Positions 59,101-64,000 of a stretch of DNA of 64,000 nucleotides are shown in pieces. The translations under genes were made by a program, and so were the position numbers. Below the pieces are notes generated by a model. The model was not told the DNA's origin. It saw only the letters and a list, made by a program, of their open reading frames with translations, and searched no databases. The stretch comes from Owenia fusiformis (taxonomy: Eukaryota > Annelida > Polychaeta > Sabellida > Oweniidae). How positions within the stretch are numbered: the stretch's first letter is position 1; the number at the start of each line of letters is the position of its first letter. The stretch lies in assembly GCA_903813345.2 (NCBI GenBank), contig CAIIXF020000006.1:29025936-29089935 (forward strand), given 5' to 3'.

Positions 59101-60481
59101 CAATTTGTGCTTTCAAAATATGAAGAGGCTTTGAAACATTTCCAATATAATATACGATATGCTCAAATATTTTAGATCAACTAAGTTATAAAACTAATTG
59201 TATTACCATATTGACTGCTAAAAATGACTGATAGTTAAAAATATGTTTTATGGGAAATGTAATAATAAATCAACTACTTTTTCAGCTGCCATGACAACCT
59301 ACCATGTTTATGTGACCACTAGTGACATCTGGGGAGCAGGGACAGATGCAAATGTTTACGTTGTGCTCTTCGGAGAACTTGATGACACAGGTTTGTCAAA
59401 ATCTTTTTATGTTATCACATGCATGTGGTTACCAAAGCTTTGTTGCACAACTCAACAAAACCAACAAGTTTGGTTCAATAAATTTATTTACATAATTAAT
59501 TAATTAAATCATTACATAATATTATATAATACAGTATTGTGAAGTTTGGGAATAATTTCGCCCACTGAACTATACATAGTTGAAGCCCCCAAACCTTTGT
59601 TATGTTTGTAATCTCCAATTACATTCAAAATGGCATTTTGCATCTCTGTCATTGATTCAGGTTAATAACTTGATGTACATGTACATTCAATTTTGACCTC
59701 AGTTAAATTATTTAAATTAAAATAGGTTGAAGCATTACAAAATTGAAAAATTTCAAGCCAGCATGATTTTTATGTCACCACTTGTATACTATATCTAGAA
59801 CTTTAAAATCATTGTAAGAATGAGAAATATTTCAATACACGTAATATGAGAGTCAATTTTGATTATAGGTCAGATGTTCTTAAAAACATCAAAGACAAAC
59901 CGTGATAAGTTTGAGAGGAAGCAAACAGATGAATTCATCATAGAAGCAGTAGAAATCGGAGACCTCAAGAAAATAAAGTAGGACATTTATAAATGGCTAT
60001 GTTGGAAAATAAAGACTAAGAAAAGAAATACACAGAGTATGAAGAACATTAAAAACAGCTCATAAAATCAAGAATTAAGTTTTTTGTAATGCCATGTCAA
60101 GATCTTTTGTTAAAATTTGGATTTGAGGAGATAAAATGCAGGAATATAAGGTCAAGCACTAATAGCAAGATTGTTCCACAAAAGTGCATATGATTGTCAA
60201 TGTAGGCAAAAAGTTAAACATGTGGCCGCTCAAGACACATTGTTTCAATGACATTTTAGATGCAAATTGATAAAAAGTATTGAATTTGAATTTAAGAATC
60301 GGCCATGACAACAAAGGAGGTGGTGGAGCCTGGCATCTAGAAAAGGTTGAAATTGATGCGCCATCTTTAGGCAAGAAATGGACATTCCCATGTGGGCGCT
60401 GGCTTGCTAAAGATGAAGATGATGGCCTATTGGAGCGAGAGCTCTATCCACAGGAACTTGCCACAGAGCAGTACATCCCAT
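39657..60481 (+). CDS. LOXHD1: LOXHD1-like multi-PLAT-domain protein (3' end beyond window)
   Basis: Chain of PLAT (lipoxygenase-homology) domains; LOXHD1 is a hair-cell stereocilia protein needed for hearing in mammals. Exons: 39652-39987, 40697-40854, 41044-41184, 41593-41760, 41990-42155, 42823-43018, 43727-43911, 45116-45260, 45618-45720, 46100-46232, 46479-46729, 47101-47236, 50367-50750, 51411-51565, 51789-51946, 52310-52383, 52685-52878, 53428-53620, 53961-54208, 54396-55110, 55577-55728, 56062-56195, 58881-59032, 59286-59390, 59869-59977, 60297-60481. All join in frame for 1690 codons with no stop; the last exon ends in a phase-1 donor. Ten domains repeat [14 protein letters not shown]...GWFL and FPCxRWLAxDEDDG. 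Domains 2-10 line up with vertebrate domains 1-9 (from memory); domain 1 and the Arg/Pro-rich head are extra. Nothing in the window encodes the remaining domains. Confidence 0.92.
41101..42155 (+). other. PLAT domain 1 (extra relative to vertebrate LOXHD1)
   Basis: Begins [25 protein letters not shown], continues through [17 protein letters not shown] and ends [20 protein letters not shown]. It spans the exons ending 41184, 41760 and 42155, and is more divergent than the following domains. Confidence 0.8.
41309..41468. repeat. pogo/Tigger-like MITE, 160 bp
   Basis: TA-flanked. CAGTAAAACCTGT at the left and inverted ACAGGTGTCACTG at the right enclose GTTCCACTTATAGAGGTTCATTTAAC-type units. Intronic. 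Confidence 0.75.
42323..42511. repeat. pogo/Tigger-like MITE, 189 bp
   Basis: TA-flanked. Termini are CAGTGAAACCTGT and inverted ACAGGTTTTACTG, with the same internal GTGGAACACCTC and TTTTCAGAGTTCCAAGACCAA units as the other copies. Confidence 0.8.
42823..43911 (+). other. PLAT domain 2
   Basis: Two exons: [14 protein letters not shown] in the first, [18 protein letters not shown] and [14 protein letters not shown] in the second. It resembles the first vertebrate LOXHD1 domain ([14 protein letters not shown]). Confidence 0.85.
44214..45017. mobile_element. hAT-like non-autonomous transposon, 804 bp
   Basis: The terminal inverted repeat is TAGGGATCCCACGAT at the left and ATCGTGGGATCCCTA at the right. 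A perfect 8-bp target duplication, ATATCCAT, lies at 44206-44213 and 45018-45025. Subterminal sequence is rich in ATCGAT/TATCGAATCG phrases. There is no transposase frame. It sits about 90 bases upstream of the exon at 45116. Confidence 0.88.
45285..45365. repeat. Fragment of the pogo-like MITE family
   Basis: Contains AAGTGGAACACTTTTGGTACCTCTAAAAAGTGTTCCACTT, written here as two overlapping family phrases: AAGTGGAACACTTTTGGTAC and AAAGTGTTCCACTT. It has no clear termini. Confidence 0.55.
45755..45880. repeat. Dispersed GTCATCACCAG repeat, intronic
   Basis: Starts TGTCATCACCAGAAGTGGTGACATATT and ends near GGTGGTGATATTTTGCATGTT. Same family as 14640-14760 and 55838-55965. Confidence 0.55.
46479..47236 (+). 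other. PLAT domain 4
   Basis: Two exons. Carries the variant [20 protein letters not shown] with the GTDANV motif replaced by SSTSARV, as in the third vertebrate domain (NKNSGKI, GGVFDRGRTDIF). Ends in a basic run RKKRKKK before the next domain. Confidence 0.88.
47274..50095. repeat. Composite 2.8-kb insertion with TATACCATATAC subterminal repeats
   Basis: The left end (AGGGGGGGGGTGTATAGAGA) is matched by the inverted right end (TCTCTATACACCCCCCCCAT). Next to each end are several copies of CTTATACCATATACAATA-like units, in the same orientation at both ends. The interior has no long frame and contains the palindromic element at 48358-49022. It fills most of the intron between exons 47236 and 50367. 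Confidence 0.6.
48358..49022. repeat. Palindromic (foldback-like) element, about 665 bp
   Basis: The left arm has AACAGGTGCATATGTTAGGC and ATAAAATAATTTGGACTTTA. The right arm has their inverted copies (GCCTAACATATGCACCTGTT, AAAGTCCAAATTATTTTATT). Pairing is imperfect over at least 200 bases per arm around a central spacer. No coding content. Confidence 0.8.
50367..50750 (+). other. PLAT domain 5, single exon
   Basis: One 384-base exon encodes the whole domain, from [19 protein letters not shown] through [20 protein letters not shown] to [14 protein letters not shown] and REMPAEGP. Other domains are split over two or three exons. It follows the largest intron, 3.1 kb. Confidence 0.9.
51198..51355. 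repeat. Degenerate pogo-like MITE
   Basis: Left end TAGTGAATCCTGT, right end GACAGGTTTTTGA. The interior is weakly related to the family. Confidence 0.45.
51411..52383 (+). other. PLAT domain 6
   Basis: Three exons: [24 protein letters not shown], then [20 protein letters not shown], then [16 protein letters not shown]. The final 74-base exon begins at the conserved Arg-Trp. Confidence 0.88.
52081..52181. repeat. CpG-rich short repeat patch, intronic
   Basis: Several copies of an 11-base unit GGTGYCGRAAC, with about a dozen CG dinucleotides in 100 bases, against an AT-rich, CG-poor background. Its left edge is a near-perfect 28-base palindrome centred near 52093 (arms TTTCGAC-CCAAAA). Confidence 0.6.
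52685..53620 (+). other. PLAT domain 7
   Basis: Two exons: [20 protein letters not shown] and [20 protein letters not shown], continuing without intron to [25 protein letters not shown] donor-like GTAAGA at 53491 inside the second exon is read through, because the domain continues in frame. Confidence 0.88.
53692..53865. repeat. pogo-like MITE, degenerate
   Basis: ACAGTAAATA at the left, repeated AAAGTGGAACACCTTTGGAAC and GTTCCACTTACAGAG phrases, ending GTTCCACTTTACAG. Confidence 0.55.
53961..55110 (+). other. PLAT domain 8 with long charged insert
   Basis: Exon 53961-54208 gives [20 protein letters not shown] and [17 protein letters not shown]. Exon 54396-55110 inserts about 200 residues of Lys/Arg/Ser/Asp-rich sequence before the closing strand [19 protein letters not shown]. 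The insert repeats SRYSDEE-like units after RRSRS-like units. A charged insert at the same place is known in the seventh vertebrate LOXHD1 domain. Confidence 0.88.
55313..55489. repeat. pogo/Tigger-like MITE, 177 bp
   Basis: TA-flanked, with ends CAGTAAACCCTGT and inverted ACAGGTTTTACTG. Internal AGACACCTGTCC units differ from the GGAACACC type, so this is a sister subfamily. Confidence 0.75.
55838..55965. repeat. Dispersed GTCACCACCAG repeat, intronic
   Basis: TGTCACCACCAGTGGTGACA at the start (itself a short hairpin), GTGTTCGGTTTTGCAACATGG in the middle, GGTGACATTCTGCGTAA at the end. Confidence 0.6.
56324..57398. mobile_element. mariner-like element, 1075 bp, no intact transposase
   Basis: TA-flanked. 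Terminal inverted repeats CAGGGTGTCCGGAAAGTAAA and the inverted copy at 57379-57398 continue inward (GATACAAATGCTCTCATTTTAAGAGATTT). It is long enough to be a decayed full element, but frames are broken and no catalytic motif can be recognised. Confidence 0.8.
57650..58880 (+). repeat. Minisatellite of 50/54/58-bp units, each carrying a 3' splice site
   Basis: About 24 tandem units of the form CTTGTTTGTGTTTAG/GTGGTTCTTTCCCTGTCAGA followed by TAYTATAGTCATGRCATGT. The common short unit lacks four bases (CCCT) and is 50 long; others are 54 or 58. The part after TTTAG is the same as the first 20 bases of the real PLAT exon that starts at 58881, directly after the array. So the unit spans an intron-exon junction. 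Confidence 0.9.
59286..60481 (+). other. PLAT domain 10
   Basis: Three exons: [39 protein letters not shown], then [44 protein letters not shown] as a continuous read over the last exon. The donor after 60481 (CCAT/GTAAGT) shows the gene continues. Confidence 0.88.
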
Positions 60482-60775
60482 GTAAGTATCCAAGTTAGTT
60501 TTTATATGAGAGGGACCATTATTCCTGGGGGAGATTTATAATGATAGATTGGTATAGTTTAGAATATTGGTACCTGGCAGAATAAATCTGAATGTCATAT
60601 AGTCACATTGTAACTCCATGTATCCCATAATGTCTCCTGATTGAGATAACATAATTAATGTAACCCACATCCCTTTCTGTGCACACTCACTTTTAGTTCC
60701 AGCTTTCTTTGGAAATACTATTTAGACTTTGAAATTGAAATTGTTTACATTACCTTTATATATAATATATAAACC

Positions 60776-62140
60776 CTAAAACAGGGTTGCTGCCTCTCCC
60801 CGACTCTGTTTTCCCTTGTTATGAGCGACCTTGTTGAAATGTTCAACAATGAAGATATAGGGTTACCTTTTGAAAATGAAAAGGTCCCAGTTCTTATGTT
60901 CGCCGATGATGTTGTTTTACTTGCCGAAAATGAATCTACAATGAACAGAATGTTAAAAATTGCTGACATCTTTTCTATTAAATGGGGGTTCAATTTTAGC
61001 CCTAAAAAATCAAAGGTTATGGTCATTGGGAAAAGACTTGACAAAAATAAAAAATGGATCTTAGGCAGCCATGAATTATTTGAGGTTAAAAGTTATAAGT
61101 ATCTAGGGATATATTTTGATCGGTCTCTAAAAGACTCTGGCCACATTGACTTCCTTGCTGAAAAATCTAAACGAATTAAAGGTATGATAGTCTCCACTTT
61201 GACAAAACACTGTAATGTCATGCGTCTCAAATTTGGGGAGAAAATGTACAATTCAATGTTTGTCCCTGCCATTCTTCATGGCTGTCCTATATTCACGTTA
61301 AACAAAACTAACACGGATAAAATTAAATCAATGCAATATAATATTGGGAGATCAATTCTCCAAATTAGGTGTTGCCCAGCCAGAGAAGCACTTTTAGGTG
61401 ACTTAGGCTGGAGACCTCTTGTTGATGTCATTGAAAAAAGGCAAATAGATTACTTTATATATCTAAAATGTAATATCAAAGAAGGGTCATTACACAAAAA
61501 GATATTTAATTCTATGTATGATGGCTTCTGTGCTAATGATGAAAGCAAAGCATTCCCTTACTTTTCAAACATAAAATCCATCCTAACAAAATATGGACTG
61601 GATGATGTTATCTACAGAGATGATATTGACTGGTATCAGGCCCTTATCAAAATATCAGATCAAGAAAGGCTCAATAATTTTAAATCTGCATTGAATGAAA
61701 AGTCTTCACTCTCACTGTATCGATGTCTCAATTCCCATCCCTTCTTAAAAAACTACCTGACCACAGATTTTGACTTCTATGGGCAAAAATTAAAGTTCAA
61801 AGCTAGATCAGGGTGTTTTGGCTTAAAAACAGAATACGAAAAATGGGGACAGGGAAATGGAATATGTACGTTATGTGATAAAAATGTAAAAGACACCATC
61901 CAACATAGACTTTTTGTTTGCCCTTTCTTTGGTAATGATAGAAATACTTTTTATAAAAATGTTATTGAAAAATGTAATCCAGCACTATCGTCGGGTCTTC
62001 TATCAGCCAGTGTGCAAATTAAAACATGTTGGGCCTTAGGTGAGGACATTTTTACATTGTGGGGACAAGAAGAAGCTTTTAAGTTCGATAAATGTGTAAA
62101 GGGTCTTTTAAAATGTGTATATAAACCCCAGACCCAATAA
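60776..62140 (+). CDS. LINE ORF2 C-terminal part: reverse transcriptase fragment
   Basis: Reads LKQGCCLSPTLFSLVMSDL (RT motif 4 region), then FADDVVLLAE (the catalytic D-D box, motif 5), then the thumb with KSYKYLGIYFD. A C-terminal Cys-rich module follows (CTLCDKNVKDTIQH...CPFF), of the kind seen in Jockey/CR1-type elements. No ribonuclease H domain is visible. The open frame holds 439 codons from ATG 60821 and extends about 15 codons upstream without an ATG, so this is a fragment rather than an expressed gene. The uninterrupted frame implies recent insertion. Endonuclease and RT fingers are missing. Confidence 0.88.
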   Translation, partial: LKQGCCLSPTLFSLVMSDLVEMFNNEDIGLPFENEKVPVLMFADDVVLLAENESTMNRMLKIADIFSIKWGFNFSPKKSKVMVIGKRLDKNKKWILGSHELFEVKSYKYLGIYFDRSLKDSGHIDFLAEKSKRIKGMIVSTLTKHCNVMRLKFGEKMYNSMFVPAILHGCPIFTLNKTNTDKIKSMQYNIGRSILQIRCCPAREALLGDLGWRPLVDVIEKRQIDYFIYLKCNIKEGSLHKKIFNSMYDGFCANDESKAFPYFSNIKSILTKYGLDDVIYRDDIDWYQALIKISDQERLNNFKSALNEKSSLSLYRCLNSHPFLKNYLTTDFDFYGQKLKFKARSGCFGLKTEYEKWGQGNGICTLCDKNVKDTIQHRLFVCPFFGNDRNTFYKNVIEKCNPALSSGLLSASVQIKTCWALGEDIFTLWGQEEAFKFDKCVKGLLKCVYKPQTQ

Positions 62141-62281
62141 CATGTTTTAGTTTCTTATATATAATGCCTGTAAACTGATATATGCTTTTAAATGTTTTGC
62201 CAATGTCTGGAAGAACCATTTGTGTTCCGCTGTAATAAAAGCGTTTCCAATAAATAAAATAAAAAAAAATAAATAAAAAAA
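60776..62281 (+). mobile_element. 5'-truncated LINE (non-LTR retrotransposon)
   Basis: Starts abruptly inside the reverse transcriptase domain after an in-frame stop at 60770-60772, runs through an intact C-terminal frame and a short 3' UTR with AATAAA, and ends in an A-rich tail of AATAAA/TAAA units near 62240-62281. Same orientation as the LOXHD1-like gene, in the intron after 60481. No clear target-site duplication was found. Confidence 0.85.
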
Positions 62282-62626
62282 TATGCACGTTCCTAATTAA
62301 TACTGTATACATTATGACAATGTATACTTTACACTGCTTCTCATCCTAAAATCCACTTTTTACTATAATATGTGTTCTTTTACATTGTACGATAGATGTT
62401 TAGAAGTGACAACTTTATGTAATGTAAAATACTATAGATGTTATAAACTGTTGAAATCATAAATTCTAATGCTAGATTATGAATACATAAATTCTTTGCA
62501 CATTTCAACGCCATTTACAATGTATATTTTCCTTCATCTTGATTGTTTGTATTTTCCACATGATATCATGGTGAACATGTACTTGATGTTTTTTTGCTTA
62601 TGTACTATATAAGGTGCAACAACTTT

Positions 62627-62848
62627 CAGGCCCGTAGCCAGGGGGGTTCGAACCTACCACCCCCCCCCCCCTTCCCCTGGCTAAAAGGTCTTTCAAAATC
62701 ATGCAGTTTTCCATCATTCTGAGCACTTTTTAAGTGATTTTGGTCAATTTTGAACCAAAATTGTCAAAAGTGAACCCTCCCTGGGATTTTTCAAAAAGTA
62801 ACCCCCCCCCCCCCCCCCCCCCCTTGGCAAATCCTGGCTATGGGCCTG
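62627..62848. repeat. MITE with CAGGCCCGTAGCCAGG termini
   Basis: Left CAGGCCCGTAGCCAGG and right CCTGGCTATGGGCCTG are inverted copies, enclosing two long C runs. ACTTT follows the right end and precedes the left end, a possible 5-bp target duplication. Similar ends are common in aquatic invertebrate genomes (from memory). Confidence 0.7.
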
Positions 62849-64000
62849 ACTTTTTCAGATGTCTTTTAAGATGTCTGATAAAAGTGATTCAAATTAATTA
62901 AGTGTTCTAATTTGCAACATTTCCACCATGATCTTATATATAAATGTATATGTAGTTGATTAAAAATTTAACAAGCAATTTATGTTTAAAATTTGCACTC
63001 TGTATTCTGTCCTCCATCTTTAGATCAGCATGGAGATTCCATGTGTAGGTGAACCATTGTAACCATAGTAACTTGGAACAGCTTTATTGTTACCATAGCA
63101 ACTCAAACTGCTTTATTGTAGTAATTCAAGCTGATTGTCATGCTTTATTGTAACCATAGTAATTTAGCATTGGTTCAATGTATCCATTTTGAATGAAAAC
63201 TGCTTTGTTGTAATCAGTTCTTCTTTATTATCTTATTTACGTCTGATTTATTTTGTCAGTTATAATTGTAGCAATATGTATGTATTAGTAAACGCATGCG
63301 CTTATGTTGCCTATACCACATTTCACTCTCAATTTTAAAGCTAATAGCTGTATAAACATGCTCATGTACAGTTTTTGTATTTTTTAAATTGTTGTTTATT
63401 GAAAGTTAGCATAGTGATCGCTTGGCTTCTACACATGTACAGAAAAAAGTTTTGATTCAATCTAGTTGCATGGAACATTGGCTCTTCAAAAAAAGTGTTC
63501 TAAATTGAATAAATCCAGTCGATTTCAGTGACCTGACTGATCAACGTTTTCAAAGCCAACTCATTAAAAAGTTTGCAATGCTGCCTGCATGGTGACTTAG
63601 AACCAATATTGTTTTTTAAAACATTTTGAGTTTTTTATAAGAATACACTAAATGTTATGATTTGCAAATATCTGTTTCTTAATTATTTTTTATTGTATTA
63701 CAGTCATAATGCTATATACAAGTAAATGTCTGATTTAATCGAAAGCCTAAACATAGTTTGATTCATGAAGGATATCATTTTTATCTTAGGGTTAAATAAC
63801 ACATATATGTTTAGAACTACTTTAATATACTAATCCACTGCTTGGTTCACCCTCCCTCCTCTACCCCCTGATATATCCTCCAAGATCAGAATTAATCACT
63901 CATAATTAATTAATTACTCTGTTATATATTTTTTATTTCAATTCAATTTATTAATTATTGGAATCTAGTTTTCATAAATGTTTACAGAGATATGAAAATT
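62849..64000. other. Intron of the LOXHD1-like gene, no exon found
   Basis: No PLAT motif in any frame. A short degenerate repeat (GCTTTATTGTAACCATAGTAACTT units) lies at about 63050-63180. Confidence 0.45.
63050..63180. repeat. Short degenerate repeat, CTTTATTGTAACCATAGTAA units
   Basis: Three to four imperfect copies with spacing of 35-45 bases. Confidence 0.6.

Noticed and set aside
62649-62823. Long poly-C runs
   Set aside because: They are part of MITE interiors, and their exact lengths are unreliable in sequencing.
62849-64000. Further LOXHD1-like exons
   Set aside because: No PLAT motif with splice sites could be found in any frame.

Overview
This is a piece of animal nuclear genome. 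It is AT-rich, its genes are split by GT-AG introns of a few hundred to a few thousand bases, and it is littered with short DNA-transposon relics and one LINE. PTPRR-like and LOXHD1-like genes are metazoan, and the repeat style (TA-flanked MITEs, palindromic elements, frequent CATGTA strings) suggests a marine invertebrate, perhaps a mollusc. The phylum is a guess.

Layout. 1-7.8 kb: no recognisable gene, several MITEs and a tandem array. 7.85-15.07 kb (+): the 3' part of a receptor tyrosine phosphatase of the PTPRR/PTPN5/PTPN7 type, 12 exons from the end of the ectodomain through transmembrane helix, MAP-kinase interaction motif and catalytic domain to the stop. 19.79-22.89 kb (-): a one-exon rhodopsin-like GPCR with a duplicated ectodomain motif and a tail of about 500 residues. 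22.9-29.2 kb: non-coding, with a mariner-like element. 29.18-35.95 kb (-): a two-exon gene for an 1800-residue GREB1-like protein, combining a circularly permuted superfamily 2 helicase with a TAGT-type glycosyltransferase. 38.7/39.66 kb to 60.48 kb (+): a LOXHD1-like gene, 26 exons visible, ten PLAT domains, continuing beyond the window. Its introns hold a hAT-like element with a perfect 8-bp duplication, a mariner-like element, pogo-like MITEs, palindromic elements and a minisatellite built from a splice acceptor. 60.78-62.28 kb: a 5'-truncated LINE with an intact reverse-transcriptase reading frame.

The genes do not form a pathway. The GREB1-like and LOXHD1-like genes are head to head, about 2.7-3.7 kb apart between start codons. 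The most interesting items are the GREB1-like protein, which keeps helicase and glycosyltransferase residues that look degenerate in vertebrate GREB1, and the minisatellite in the LOXHD1-like gene, whose roughly 24 units each repeat an intron end plus the first bases of the following exon. Exon boundaries were chosen by eye from splice sites, frame and family resemblance. All family comparisons are from memory, without a search.
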